NCBI GenBank assembly: GCA_963713505.1
Contig: CAVQMC010000016.1
Span: 1-64,000, forward strand
DNA length: 64,000 nucleotides
Direction of reading: 5' to 3'
From: CAVQMC01 sp963713505
GTDB lineage: Bacteria > Bacteroidota > Ignavibacteria > Ignavibacteriales > Ignavibacteriaceae
Below the pieces are notes generated by a model. The model worked only from the letters and a program-made list of their open reading frames with translations, was not told where the DNA came from and made no database searches. Positions 1 to 10,484 of the stretch are shown piece after piece. The position numbers were made by a program, and so were the translations under genes. Each line of letters opens with the position of its first letter. Position 1 is the stretch's first letter.

Positions 1-3000
1 ACTGTTGGCAGTACTGGTTATCTTGATCTTATAATCATTCCCTGCCTGGGTTGTATCCGCAACATACCATGCATAATATGCATCACTGGCTGTTGAGTCT
101 ACTATTGTGTAATAAAATATGTCGTTTTTATACAGATCTATCCTCACATACTCACTTATATTATCACTCCATCTTATAGCATTTGACGTTCCTGCACCAT
201 ACGTTTCTCCTCCGTTCGGGACCGTAACTGTTATTACCTGATTGTAAAGTGTAAAATTAGACGTCGATATATCATTGATACTTGGATAATCCACACTTGT
301 GACCTTGACCTGGTAATCACTTCCCGGCTGAGTTGTATCTGCTATATACCATGAAAAATTTCCATTGCTCGGTACAGATGATGCTATAGTATAATAATAT
401 GCACCTCCTTTATATAACTCTATCTTTACGTTCTCATCTATATTGTCCGACCATGTAATTGCATGTGTGTAGCCGGTCTGCCAGTTCTCTCCTCCGTCCG
501 GACTGCTGATGTTTATCTGATTTGCCGATATTGTAAAGTTACCGTCCGAGAAGTCATACGTATTACTGTTGGCAGTACTGGTTATCTTGATCTTATAATC
601 ATTCCCTGCCTGGGTTGTATCCGCAACATACCATGCATAATATGCATCACTGGCTGTTGAGTCTACTATTGTGTAATAAAATATGTCGTTTTTATACAGA
701 TCTATCCTCACATACTCACTTATATTATCACTCCATCTTATAGCATTTGACGTTCCTGCACCATACGTTTCTCCTCCGTTCGGGACCGTAACTGTTATTA
801 CCTGATTGTAAAGTGTAAAATTAGACGTCGATATATCATTGATACTTGGATAATCCACACTTGTGACCTTGACCTGGTAATCACTTCCTGGCTGAGTTGT
901 ATCTGCTATATACCATGAATAATATCCATTGCTCGGTACAGATGATGCTATAGTATAATAATATGCACCTCCTTTATATAACTCTATCTTTACGTTCTCA
1001 TCTATATTGTCCGACCATGTAATTGCATGTGTGTAGCCGGTCTGCCAGTTCTCTCCTCCGTCCGGACTGCTGATGTTTATCTGATTTGCCGATATTGTAA
1101 AGTTACCGTCCGAGAAGTCATACGTATTACTGTTGGCAGTACTGGTTATCTTGATCTTATAATCATTCCCTGCCTGGGTTGTATCCGCAACATACCATGC
1201 ATAATATGCATCACTGGCTGTTGAGTCTACTATTGTGTAATAAAATATGTCGTTTTTATACAGATCTATCCTCACATACTCACTTATATTATCACTCCAT
1301 CTTATAGCATTTGACGTTCCTGCACCATACGTTTCTCCTCCGTTCGGGACCGTAACTGTTATTACCTGATTGTAAAGTGTAAAATTAGACGTCGATATAT
1401 CATTGATACTTGGATAATCCACACTTGTGACCTTGACCTGGTAATCACTTCCTGGCTGAGTTGTATCTGCTATATACCATGAATAATATCCATTGCTCGG
1501 TACAGATGATGCTATAGTATAATAATATGCACCTCCTTTATATAACTCTATCTTTACGTTCTCATCTATATTGTCCGACCATGTAATTGCATGTGTGTAG
1601 CCGGTCTGCCAGTTCTCTCCTCCGTCCGGACTGCTGATGTTTATCTGATTTGCCGATATTGTAAAGTTACCGTCCGAGAAGTCATACGTATTACTGTTGG
1701 CAGTACTGGTTATCTTGATCTTATAATCATTCCCTGCCTGGGTTGTATCCGCAACATACCATGCATAATATGCATCACTGGCTGTTGAGTCTACTATTGT
1801 GTAATAAAATATGTCGTTTTTATACAGATCTATCCTCACATACTCACTTATATTATCACTCCATCTTATAGCATTTGACGTTCCTGCACCATACGTTTCT
1901 CCTCCGTTCGGGACCGTAACTGTTATTACCTGATTGTAAAGTGTAAAATTAGACGTCGATATATCATTGATACTTGGATAATCCACACTTGTGACCTTGA
2001 CCTGGTAATCACTTCCCGGCTGAGTTGTATCTGCTATATACCATGAATAATATCCATTGCTCGGTACAGATGATGCTATAGTATAATAATATGCACCTCC
2101 TTTATATAACTCTATCTTTACGTTCTCATCTATATTGTCCGACCATGTAATTGCATGTGTGTAGCCGGTCTGCCAGTTCTCTCCTCCGTCCGGACTGCTG
2201 ATGTTTATCTGATTTGCCGATATTGTAAAGTTACCGTCCGAGAAGTCATACGTATTACTGTTGGCAGTACTGGTTATCTTGATCTTATAATCATTCCCTG
2301 CCTGGGTTGTATCCGCAACATACCATGCATAATATGCATCACTGGCTGTTGAGTCTACTATTGTGTAATAAAATATGTCGTTTTTATACAGATCTATCCT
2401 CACATACTCACTTATATTATCACTCCATCTTATAGCATTTGACGTTCCTGCACCATACGTTTCTCCTCCGTTCGGGACCGTAACTGTTATTACCTGATTG
2501 TAAAGTGTAAAATTAGACGTCGATATATCATTGATACTTGGATAATCCACACTTGTGACCTTGACCTGGTAATCACTTCCTGGCTGAGTTGTATCTGCTA
2601 TATACCATGAATAATATCCATTGCTCGGTACAGATGATGCTATAGTATAATAATATGCACCTCCTTTATATAACTCTATCTTTACGTTCTCATCTATATT
2701 GTCCGACCATGTAATTGCATGTGTGTAGCCGGTCTGCCAGTTCTCTCCTCCGTCCGGACTGCTGATGTTTATCTGATTTGCCGATATTGTAAAGTTACCG
2801 TCCGAGAAGTCATACGTATTACTGTTGGCAGTACTGGTTATCTTGATCTTATAATCATTCCCTGCCTGGGTTGTATCCGCAACATACCATGCATAATATG
2901 CATCACTGGCTGTTGAGTCTACTATTGTGTAATAAAATATGTCGTTTTTATACAGATCTATCCTCACATACTCACTTATATTATCACTCCATCTTATAGC

Positions 3001-3054
3001 ATTTGACGTTCCTGCACCATACGTTTCTCCTCCGTTCGGGACCGTAACTGTTAT
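1..3054. repeat. 564-bp tandem repeats, about 5.4 copies, near identical
   Basis: The same sequence recurs every 564 bp. For example, the segment starting gttcgggaccgtaactg recurs at about 216, 780, 1344, 1908, 2472 and 3036. 564 is divisible by three, so the coding frame of the minus-strand protein is kept. Copies differ at only a few bases: the leftmost copy has gaaaaatttcc near 353 where others have gaataatatcc (Tyr-Tyr becomes Asn-Phe), and C/T alternates in cttcc[c/t]ggctg. Such identity at DNA level points to recent duplication or ongoing homogenisation. True copy number cannot be trusted from an assembly. Confidence 0.97.
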
Positions 3055-3123
3055 TTGTTGTGAATATGAACTTTGAATGAAAATTATACTTATAAACAAA
3101 ATGATTAAGTATTTTATTTTCAT
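1..3123 (-). CDS. Secreted tandem-repeat protein, N-terminal part (runs off left edge)
   Basis: An open frame reads from ATG at 3123 to base 1 without a stop, about 1041 codons, with no end seen. Residues 1-22 look like a signal peptide (MKIKYLIILFISIIFIQ, cleavage near SYS-QQ). The rest is a 188-residue unit repeated five times plus part of a sixth. Each unit has two related modules of about 94 residues: module A begins VPNGGETYGAG and module B begins SPDGGENWQTG. Both carry IxWSDN, an aromatic YYYTI-like strand, YxWYxADTTQ and a YxxKxTS strand. This pattern resembles the Kre9/Knh1-like (PF10342) beta-sandwich repeats of bacterial surface proteins; that match is from memory. The function is probably extracellular adhesion or stalk-like. 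Any C-terminal secretion tag would lie outside the window. Confidence 0.85.
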   Translation of the reverse strand, partial: MKIKYLIILFISIIFIQSSYSQQITVTVPNGGETYGAGTSNAIRWSDNISEYVRIDLYKNDIFYYTIVDSTASDAYYAWYVADTTQAGNDYKIKITSTANSNTYDFSDGNFTISANQINISSPDGGENWQTGYTHAITWSDNIDENVKIELYKGGAYYYTIASSVPSNGYYSWYIADTTQPGSDYQVKVTSVDYPSINDISTSNFTLYNQVITVTVPNGGETYGAGTSNAIRWSDNISEYVRIDLYKNDIFYYTIVDSTASDAYYAWYVADTTQAGNDYKIKITSTANSNTYDFSDGNFTISANQINISSPDGGENWQTGYTHAITWSDNIDENVKIELYKGGAYYYTIASSVPSNGYYSWYIADTTQPGSDYQVKVTSVDYPSINDISTSNFTLYNQVITVTVPNGGETYGAGTSNAIRWSDNISEYVRIDLYKNDIFYYTIVDSTASDAYYAWYVADTTQAGNDYKIKITSTANSNTYDFSDGNFTISANQINISSPDGGENWQTGYTHAITWSDNIDENVKIELYKGGAYYYTIASSVPSNGYYSWYIADTTQPGSDYQVKVTSVDYPSINDISTSNFTLYNQVITVTVPNGGETYGAGTSNAIRWSDNISEYVRIDLYKNDIFYYTIVDSTASDAYYAWYVADTTQAGNDYKIKITSTANSNTYDFSDGNFTISANQINISSPDGGENWQTGYTHAITWSDNIDENVKIELYKGGAYYYTIASSVPSNGYYSWYIADTTQPGSDYQVKVTSVDYPSINDISTSNFTLYNQVITVTVPNGGETYGAGTSNAIRWSDNISEYVRIDLYKNDIFYYTIVDSTASDAYYAWYVADTTQAGNDYKIKITSTANSNTYDFSDGNFTISANQINISSPDGGENWQTGYTHAITWSDNIDENVKIELYKGGAYYYTIASSVPSNGNFSWYIADTTQPGSDYQVKVTSVDYPSINDISTSNFTLYNQVITVTVPNGGETYGAGTSNAIRWSDNISEYVRIDLYKNDIFYYTIVDSTASDAYYAWYVADTTQAGNDYKIKITSTANS

Positions 3124-3691
3124 TTTTTTTACCCTGTCTTAAAATTTAAAAAATTATAATTAAATAAAGTGAATAAATACTACAAAATTTCAAAATTATG
3201 GATATTAGATTAAAGGAATATATTAAGTAAACCCCAATAAAAACTTATCATTCAATTATTATACCTCATAAAATTAGCAAAAAAAGAATAAATTGAATAT
3301 TAAAATATCATAATGAGAATAAAATTTGGAAATGAATCAAAAAACAACACAATATAATTAGATATTACTCAGGACAGTTTTTGAAAAGTATTAAATGAAA
3401 ATATATAAAGATTTTAATGGAATAAAAACAGTATTTGAATTTTAATTTATTATTTATTTAAAATCTATATTAAAAATAGATTTTTTTCAAATTTTGAAAA
3501 GTGAAGTGACTATCGAAGTTATTATAATAAAATTCTAACGTCAACAGACCCAAATTTCCCCATTATGTTGTTTACCAAGTAAGTGCAATACTTAGATAAA
3601 GGAACTAAAAAATCTGGGATCAGGTAAAGTTGATTTTTTTTTACAGTTTTTAATAAAATTGATGAATTAAGAATGTCAATAAATTTAAAAG
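3124..3691. other. Intergenic region, very AT-rich
   Basis: No convincing gene is seen in this 568-bp stretch between two minus-strand genes for exported proteins. A 60-codon minus-strand open frame at 3522-3704 has no family resemblance and overlaps a terminator hairpin. The left part presumably holds the promoter of the repeat-protein gene. Confidence 0.6.
3191..3198 (-). promoter_or_regulatory. Candidate -7 element (TAATTTTG) of the repeat-protein gene
   Basis: On the minus strand TAATTTTG matches the Bacteroidota TAnnTTTG -7 consensus about 68 bases upstream of the ATG at 3123. No clear -33 TTTG partner was found, so this is tentative. Confidence 0.3.
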
Positions 3692-3720
3692 AAAAGGGGA
3701 GCAAGAACTCCCCCTCTTTT
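3692..3720 (-). terminator. Rho-independent terminator after the beta-helix protein gene
   Basis: On the minus strand a GC-rich stem, GGGGAG paired with CTCCCC around a 6-base loop, is followed by the T-rich tract ttttctttt. It begins 22 bases after the stop at 3742. Confidence 0.75.
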
Positions 3721-3741
3721 AGTTTTATTCAAGCTTAAATT

Positions 3742-6700
3742 TTATTTAAGTAGTATCATTTTTTTAACTGATTGAAAATTAGAAGCTTTCATTCTGGCAA
3801 AATAAATTCCGCTTGGAAGATTTGCAGCATTAAATTCAACTGTATATTTCCCTTGCTGTTTTTGTTCATTTACCAAAGTTTTTATTTCATTTCCAAGAAT
3901 ATCATAAACTTTAAGTGTTACAAAACTTTCTTTTGGTACATGTAAAGTTAATTTTTGTACTTGGATTAAATGGATTAGGATAATTTTGTTCCAATTTAAA
4001 TGAAGATACTACATTAACATTTACACTTACAGAATTACTGTAACTAATATGACCATTAAAATCAACTTGTTTTAATCTATAGGTATAAACTCCACTTTCT
4101 ACACTACTATCTGTATAAGTATAAGATGTAGGAATTGTATTAGTTCCGCTTCCGGAATAGTAGCAATTGCTGAATAATTCTTCAAAGTCTTTTTTTCTTT
4201 CAACAATAAAAGATTTATTATTGGTTTCCGTTGAAGTTGTCCAGTTAAGTACGACATTTCCTTCATCATTTGCAATTGCTGTGAAAGAAGATAATTCTAC
4301 TGGAGTAACATTTTCTGGTCCAAATATTCTAGCTTCCCAAAGTCCTGCCCAATCTACTTGATTATTATTTAGACAAATAATTCTAATATACCTGGTATTG
4401 AAGATTTGAAAATTCATTAATTGTCCATTCTTGGCTATGCAGAACTTGCATTTGTAACCACTTCATTCCAATCAACATAATCAGTTGAGGTTGCAATTGA
4501 ATAATGATAAATTCTGCCATTATCCCAATTATAAAAAGAGATTGCAATAAGGTTATCGGTTATATTGAGCCCAGATCATATTCAATCCATTGTGGCATAG
4601 GCTGACTTGCCCATCTTGAATTTGGATCTGGATCGCCTGATACTAATCCATCCAGAGTTTTTGCAGGAGTTGTAGTAGTATCTGAAGTAGATGAGGCAGT
4701 ACACTTGATTTATTAGATATTCTTTATAAGAAATAGATGAAACATTTAATAATTTATAAAAAGCAGAATTATCTTGTGAAGAAATAAAATTTCCTGCCGT
4801 ATCTTTTATATTTTCAATTGTAATATAATATACTAGATCAGTATCGTGATTAGTAGTTATTAAACTAATTCTTTTGTGCGATGGAAATATATTAACACCA
4901 GTTACTTGAATCTGATGCGTTATATTATAATTTGAAAAATTAAGACAGAATTTGTATCCAAAGGCTCAGAAAAATCCAGTACAACTTGATCAGCTTCAAT
5001 AATTTGAACTCCGGTTAATTCAGGGGATATTGTCCCCCCCGTTATCGAATGCGGTTGTAAAATTCCAAACTGCACTTGAAGTTGTAGCACCTTGATTATC
5101 TTTTGCAACAATTTTCCAATAATATTTAGTATTATTATTTAATTGACCTGGATTAAAGCTAGTACTGGTTTGATTACTATTAACAATGGAGGATTATTTG
5201 AAATTCCAAAATAAACATCATACATTAGCGGATCACCATTGGGATCAGTACATGTCCACGATAATATTGTATTGATAGAATGATCTACTGCAGCATTTAC
5301 AGGACTAGGATTAGATGGTTGATTGGGAGGTGTATTTCCTCCTGAAGATATTGTAGTAAAATTCCAGACTGTCCCCGAAGTAGATGCACCTTCATTATCT
5401 TTTGCAACAATTTTCCAATAATAAGTTGTATTATAACTTAATTGACCTGGATCAAAATTAGAATTGGTTTGATTACTATTAACCAGAGGTGGATTATTTG
5501 TGGTTCCAAAATAAATATCATATGAAAGCGGATCTCCATTAGGGTCTGTACATGTCCAGGATAATAAAGTATTTATAGATTGATCTAACGCAGCATTTAA
5601 TGGACTAGGATTTGACGGCTGATTTGGAGGGATATTGCCACCTCCACCGTTTGTAGCAAACTCAATCGCTCCCATAGTCGGCTGATTTGGATCTCTGAGA
5701 TTACCATTTTTATCAGTGTATATTCCTTCAATTGATACACCTGCTCCTACCTGCGGTGAGTTGCCATTTAGCGGTCTATAATCATCAGAACCGTATTTAT
5801 AAAAGTTGGCGCAATTCCCAGTTTGGAATGGGCATTGAAATTATTACCATCATAAGAATTAAAAGTTGAATAATTTGATGTGGTTCTTGATTGAACCATT
5901 AGCTTGATCAAATTCCCAGTTATAAGTTGAGCTATTTGTTTGATAATAAAGATTATAATCGATTTTATTTCTTTGATTTATAGGTGTGACAAATGGGGTT
6001 CTGTATCCTTTATAAAACCTTAATACATAATAAAAACCGGTTGAATTTGTATTATAAAAAATATTATTTTTCACAATCAATTGCTGTGCAGATGCATTGG
6101 ATATAGCTCCTGATGAATTGTCATTATCTATAACAGTATTATATGCAAATAATCCTCCATGAGTATTAACTGTATCATAAAGCTGAAGCAATTTCGATGA
6201 TGATCATAATCAAGAGCTTTACCACTTCTAATAAATAAGATTGTTATAAATCTTAAAATACCGATTCCATCTCATAGTAAATTGATGAATTATAAGGATT
6301 ATCAATAAATGTACAATTTCTAATTACATTGCAGAATCAATATATTCAATCATTATGTAGATGTTTGATGGCATAAATTCGATGGGATAATGGTTCGATG
6401 CACCTTTGAATGTACAGCCGTCAACAATTGGATTACTAGGTGTAGAGGATGTTGAACTTCTAATCCAAATTATACATCGAGAACCATTTCTAAAAGTAGA
6501 ATGCAGTAAACGTACATATTTTCCGTAAACCATTACTGAATGGTTAGAAGAACTGCCGCCGTTTGAAGGATATTTAAATGCAGTACTATCAAGTGTAACA
6601 TGTTTTCCTGAATATTTATCAAATTTTTCTGATCATAATCCTGTTCAAAAACCATATTATGAAATTCATTGTAATCACCATTCATTGCAATTACACCGTT

Positions 6701-7078
6701 ACTGCTTCCGGTTACATTTCTTAATACTGTAGATAATGTACCATCCGAAGTAGTTTCGTCAACACTATAATCATTTCCACTAATTGTACCAATCCAAACT
6801 ATTGGATTATTTGCTGTACCATCAGTGCTGAAATGTATACCTTGCGAAATATCATAATCTCCAATAGCTAATATTATTTCATCTCCCGGCTGAGCATTGT
6901 TTGCAGCTTGAAATATTGTCCATGGATCATTAGCAGTTCCATTTCCCGATCCATTGGCATTTGCTGTAACGTAATATGTATTAGCTTTAGAAAAATTGGA
7001 GAAAATTAATAATGAAAAGATTACTAACATTAAATGTAGCGGTAAGCTGAACTTTTGGTTTGTGACTCCATTCTCCAT
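3742..7078 (-). CDS. Exported multidomain beta-helix protein with C-terminal secretion tag (many frame breaks)
   Basis: One gene is scattered over several reading frames, with open segments at 6533-7078, 6324-6533, 5859-6191, 5139-5675, 4920-5111 and 3911-4417, then the C-terminus to 3742. It starts at ATG 7078 behind the Shine-Dalgarno AAGGAG and has a signal peptide ending near SKA-NTYYV. In order it shows a right-handed parallel beta-helix region (pectate-lyase-like), two FN3-like repeats with the WTCTDPNGDPLxYDxYFG motif, an SbsA-type Ig-like piece, an F5/8-type C (discoidin) domain around 4330-4640, and a tag with NYPNPFNPSTKI ending KKMILLK. The domains suggest polysaccharide binding or cleavage. 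The last break, near 3945, is one extra base inside the conserved tag, which favours sequence error over decay. A real pseudogene remains possible because this gene has more breaks than any other here. Confidence 0.8.
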
Positions 7079-7764
7079 TTCTGACTCCTTACTTTATCAT
7101 CGGTTGCGTACTTTACGGCCAAAACTCATGAACAAATATTATGCTAATCCTACTTATATTATTTTGGCCGATTTTTTAATTATATATGTCTTATTTCGTA
7201 ATTTCTACAGGTACAAATTTCCTTAAATTATTAAAAAATAAATTTTTACATTTATTAGAGTTTAAGATTCGGGAATGATTTTCTAAAAGGTAAGAAAAGA
7301 TGAAATTAATTTTTGATCGATATCTACGATCTTTCAGAAGTAAGAGTGAATTACTATAAGATCTAATTTGAAATATATGGTTATTAAATTGTAATAGTTT
7401 CTTCAATACCGGCTATTTTTCTTAGAGATTCTGTAATTATATTTATTTAAAATTGGTTCAAACATAAAATTTTATCATCAAGAATAAAGTATAAAAATTT
7501 ATACCACGAATGTTGCAAATGTAGTGAATGTTTTTTAAAAACAGAAATAAAAAATTATGTCTTATAACACAAAATTTTTTTATTCCATCAATTGAATTAA
7601 AAATCTTAATTTTTTTAAATAATTTTAAATTTACTTTTTTTAGAGTTATGGTCAAGTATTTTTACTATCTAATTTATACCATTAAATATTGTTACATTGA
7701 TTAAGTCACGATCATTTTAATTACTAAATAATTGTTTAATAATCAAATAAAAATTTTAGAATAG
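7079..7764. other. Intergenic region with a 9-bp inverted repeat
   Basis: No supported gene lies in this 686-bp stretch. Short minus-strand open frames at 7191-7406 and 7458-7655 are low-complexity Lys/Asn/Phe-rich translations of AT-rich DNA without ribosome binding sites. The only structure noted is the inverted repeat at 7116-7170, listed separately. Confidence 0.6.
7116..7170. promoter_or_regulatory. Inverted repeat CGGCCAAAA / TTTTGGCCG upstream of the beta-helix gene
   Basis: Perfect 9-bp arms at 7116-7124 and 7162-7170 flank a 37-base loop. They lie 38-92 bases upstream of the ATG at 7078. The arms could be an operator pair or a leader hairpin; no U-run follows that would make it a terminator. 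Confidence 0.35.
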
Positions 7765-8355
7765 TTATATGGTGGGCTTTAATCCGAGAAGTTTTCTTAT
7801 TAATATAATCTGTCCTAAATGACCTTTTCCATGTGTTAGACCTAAATGGCCTAAAAACCATCCTTTTGTTTTATTCAAATAAACGTTTTCAACCCAAATA
7901 CTTCGTTCATCAAATTTGTTCTCATTGAAAAGAGTATCATGAATGTATAAAGCTTCATGTGTCTCATTTAACTTCTTAAAATCTAACATTTTAATTGTTT
8001 TTTGAGTTTTTTCTGCTACAGCATTACTATATTTGAAAAGTTCAGCAACATTAATATTTCTGCTGAATTCTTCAACTTCTTCTGTTGTCATACCGGTACC
8101 AATATCATGTCGAAAAATATTTAATCGTTTTTGCCAATCACCTTCATCTAAAACTTGTGTACCTGATAAAACAAATTTATTTATACCTAAATCTTCACAT
8201 CTGGCAATATGCCATAAAAGCCAAGCAATTGAATTTATCTTTGATATAGAAATTCGCAGCTGCTGTTCGTTTAATTTTTCAGTACATTCAAAAATTCCGC
8301 TTCTTCCAAAGTATAATCTATAATGATGAAGTAAAAAAAATTCTAAAGTATCCAT
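7765..8355 (-). CDS. DinB-like superfamily protein
   Basis: This 196-residue protein has the spacing of the DinB four-helix bundle. A first helix has HHYRLYF near residue 10, a second has SIAWLLWHIARCED near residue 45, and a C-terminal helix has HLGLTHGKGHLGQI near residue 170. The histidines are the likely metal-binding triad. Family members are often metal-dependent thiol transferases or damage-inducible proteins of unknown role. No frame break is seen. It follows the GNAT gene on the same strand with a gap of about 90 bases, so co-transcription is possible but unproven. The substrate cannot be told from sequence. Confidence 0.75.
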   Translation of the reverse strand: MDTLEFFLLHHYRLYFGRSGIFECTEKLNEQQLRISISKINSIAWLLWHIARCEDLGINKFVLSGTQVLDEGDWQKRLNIFRHDIGTGMTTEEVEEFSRNINVAELFKYSNAVAEKTQKTIKMLDFKKLNETHEALYIHDTLFNENKFDERSIWVENVYLNKTKGWFLGHLGLTHGKGHLGQIILIRKLLGLKPTI

Positions 8356-8447
8356 ATAATATTATTTTAAGTTGATAAAAAATTTTATAATAACTTAGGT
8401 TGGATTATATACTAAACTTCTTTAAGAATACTCATTTAAAATTATAC

Positions 8448-8951
8448 TCAATCAACAATTAATCCCATTCTTAAAATATCATAGTACTGATCACCAACGC
8501 AGCATTCTTTTCTAAGTATTCCTTCAACTTGAAAACCCAGTTCTTTATTTAAAGTTACATTTCTAATATTGTTCTCAATAGTATTTAAATAAATCTTTTT
8601 TAATTTCAGATTATTTATACCGTAGCGAAGCCATAAAATTGTCGCTTCTTTTGCTAGACCTTTTTCTCGATACTCTGCATTTCCAATTAATTTACGAATT
8701 TCTGCTTTTCCACTTTCTTTATCAAAATCCAGATATCCCATAAGACCGATAGGCGTAGAATCTTTTAAAGTAATTAGTCCAAGTATGTTTCTTTCATCCT
8801 CTATTAATTTTTTTAAAGTATTATCTCTTGCATATGACCTCGAAAGTAAAAACCATCTGCCCAAATTATCTTCCAGCCAATTTTGAACAGTTTCAAGATC
8901 CTTTTCTTTATTGAATAATCTAATAATAACCTGATCACCTATTATGGGCAA
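8448..8951 (-). CDS. GNAT family N-acetyltransferase (RimJ/RimL type)
   Basis: The 167-residue product has the GNAT fold: an N-terminal strand VIIRLFNKEKDLETVQNWL, a central GLMGYLDFD strand, the acetyl-CoA loop region NAEYREKGLAKEATILWL near residue 95, and the terminal strand GFQVEGILRKE. It resembles acetyltransferases acting on protein N-termini, amines or antibiotics. The only usable start in this frame is TTG at 8951, because an in-frame stop lies five codons upstream. The small gene at 8972-9160 ends 20 bases upstream, so the two probably form an operon. The substrate is unknown. Confidence 0.8.
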   Translation of the reverse strand: MPIIGDQVIIRLFNKEKDLETVQNWLEDNLGRWFLLSRSYARDNTLKKLIEDERNILGLITLKDSTPIGLMGYLDFDKESGKAEIRKLIGNAEYREKGLAKEATILWLRYGINNLKLKKIYLNTIENNIRNVTLNKELGFQVEGILRKECCVGDQYYDILRMGLIVD

Positions 8952-8971
8952 AGTAACTTCGATTTAATTCT

Positions 8972-9160
8972 TTAACTTCTATCAGATTCTTCAATGACAA
9001 TATCTTTTTTTTCTTTAATTAAAGATAGGTCCATAATTGCGTTTACTAATCTAATATAATCGGCTGCTTTGAATCCCCATTTTGCTGTTTCATTTATTAT
9101 TGTATTTGTAACTGTTTCAACGGTAATATTATTGATGATTTTATTTTCAAAATCAGTCAT
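8972..9160 (-). CDS. Small hypothetical protein (62 aa)
   Basis: The frame is open from 9247, but the internal ATG at 9160 gives a more plausible protein beginning MTDFENKIINNITVETVTNT. The upstream extension is hydrophobic/Lys-rich and looks like translated AT-rich DNA. The product is mostly helical and acidic toward the end, with GFKAADYIRLVNAIMDLSL, and has no recognised domain. It ends 20 bases before the GNAT gene on the same strand. A weak AGGA lies 14 bases upstream of the chosen ATG. It may be a regulator or partner of the acetyltransferase, but nothing shows this directly. Confidence 0.45.
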   Translation of the reverse strand: MTDFENKIINNITVETVTNTIINETAKWGFKAADYIRLVNAIMDLSLIKEKKDIVIEESDRS

Positions 9161-9673
9161 AGATTTTTTAAATCCTATATAAATTGATGTAATATAATAC
9201 TTAGGTTTTACAATTAATATACCATATAATACACTATTTTTAATCATAAAAATTAGATAATATTTTATAAGTTGTCTCTAAATGATAATCTTCAATTTTT
9301 TGATACTTCCAAATTTAATCAAAATTAAATTACTGATTTTTTAATTTTTCTTCATAAAAACGATAAAATATCTAAATCACACAAAAATGGAGAAAAGTTA
9401 TTTACTTGGGAATTAGCAAATAATTTTATAATTTTTCTCTCATTGTTTTGTTGAAAATCAGAATATTTTAACATTTATTCGAACATATTAAACCTCCATT
9501 TTATTTTTTTGATAAGGATTTAAATTTACTTCATAAAGTGTTTTTGGTGAAATAAAGTTATTAGGAATTTATTATAAGCCTTATCAATATCATCAGTAAG
9601 ATTACTCGGCATTAGAAAAAAGTAAAAGTATTTATTAATTAATATTAGAGATAAATTTTTTATAAAATTAAAG
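9161..9673. other. Intergenic region between divergent genes
   Basis: This 513-bp very AT-rich spacer lies between a minus-strand operon and the plus-strand lar operon. No coding frame with a ribosome binding site, no RNA gene and no strong hairpin was recognised. It must contain both divergent promoters, but no clear element could be assigned. Confidence 0.5.
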
Positions 9674-10484
9674 ATGGAAAATATTTTACCAAGATTAAAT
9701 TCAATTCAAAAGTGGTTTGAAAAAAATAAACACCATTCTGTTGTTGCTTTGTCCGGCGGCGTGGATTCGTGTCTGGTTGTTTTCCTCGCAAAAAAATATT
9801 TAGGTAAAGATAAAGTTTTAGCAGTGATTTCCGCTTCGCCAAGTTTAAAACAAAAGGATTTAAATATTGCATCAGATTTCTGCAATAAATTTGATATTAA
9901 TTTTAAAATAATCGAAACAAATGAAATTAATGATTCCAGGTATACTTCAAATCCTAAAAACAGATGCTACTTTTGTAAAGTAAATCTCTATGATGAACTA
10001 AATAATATTGCAAATAAATTCCCGGAAAGCATCGTATTAAACGGACAAAACTATGACGATTTTAATGATTACAGGCCGGGAATAAAAGCGGCAAAGGAAT
10101 ATAATGTATTTCATCCTTTAGCTGATTGTAAGATAACAAAAAACGAAGTAAGAGAAATTGCAAAATATTTTAATCTGCCTATCTGGAATAAACCTGCAAG
10201 TCCCTGTTTAAGCAGTAGAATTCCTTATGGGAAGGAAGTTAATATTGAAAAACTTAAACAAATTGAAGCTGCTGAAAATATTTTAAATTCTTACGGTTTT
10301 AATGATGTTCGTGTGAGACATTATAATAATTTAGCAGTAATTGAAGTTCCGTTAAATCAATTGGCGGAATTAAAAAACAAAAGCAAAAATATATCTTCTA
10401 AAATATTAGCAAATAGGATTTGAAGATGTAAAAATAGATGAAGAAGGATTAATTTCCGGAAAACTAAATAGAAAAATTCTATGA
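9674..10484 (+). CDS. larE: LarE-like ATP-dependent sulfur transferase (one frame break near 10412)
   Basis: LarE turns the carboxyl groups of pyridinium-3,5-biscarboxylate mononucleotide into thiocarboxyls for the nickel-pincer nucleotide. The protein has the PP-loop SGGVDS at residues 27-32 and the signature KPASPCLSSRIPYG near 173-186. Cys98 and Cys101 form CYFC, and with Cys178 they give three cysteines. That pattern is like LarE forms reported to use a 4Fe-4S cluster, rather than the single sacrificial cysteine type. The initial frame stops at 10423. Dropping one base near 10412 continues as GFEDVKIDEEGLISG and ends at TGA 10484, overlapping larB by ATGA, which strongly supports a single +1 insertion. 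It is the first gene of the larE-larB-larC operon. Confidence 0.88.

Noticed and set aside
463..2916. Five identical 65-codon plus-strand open frames, 564 bp apart
   Set aside because: They are antisense shadows of the tandem-repeat protein on the minus strand, which has a signal peptide and coherent beta-repeat pattern.
1..3123. CRISPR array
   Set aside because: The repeat unit is 564 bp, with no short repeats, unique spacers or cas genes; it is a coding repeat.
3522..3704. 60-codon minus-strand frame
   Set aside because: It overlaps a terminator hairpin, has no ribosome site and reads as low-complexity AT-rich translation.
7191..7655. Two short minus-strand frames (71 and 65 codons)
   Set aside because: Asn/Lys/Phe/Ile-rich products without motifs or ribosome sites; typical of non-coding AT-rich DNA.
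10400..10484. Programmed frameshift in larE
   Set aside because: No slippery site with stimulatory structure was seen, and the same kind of +1 break occurs in many unrelated genes in the window, so sequence error is simpler.
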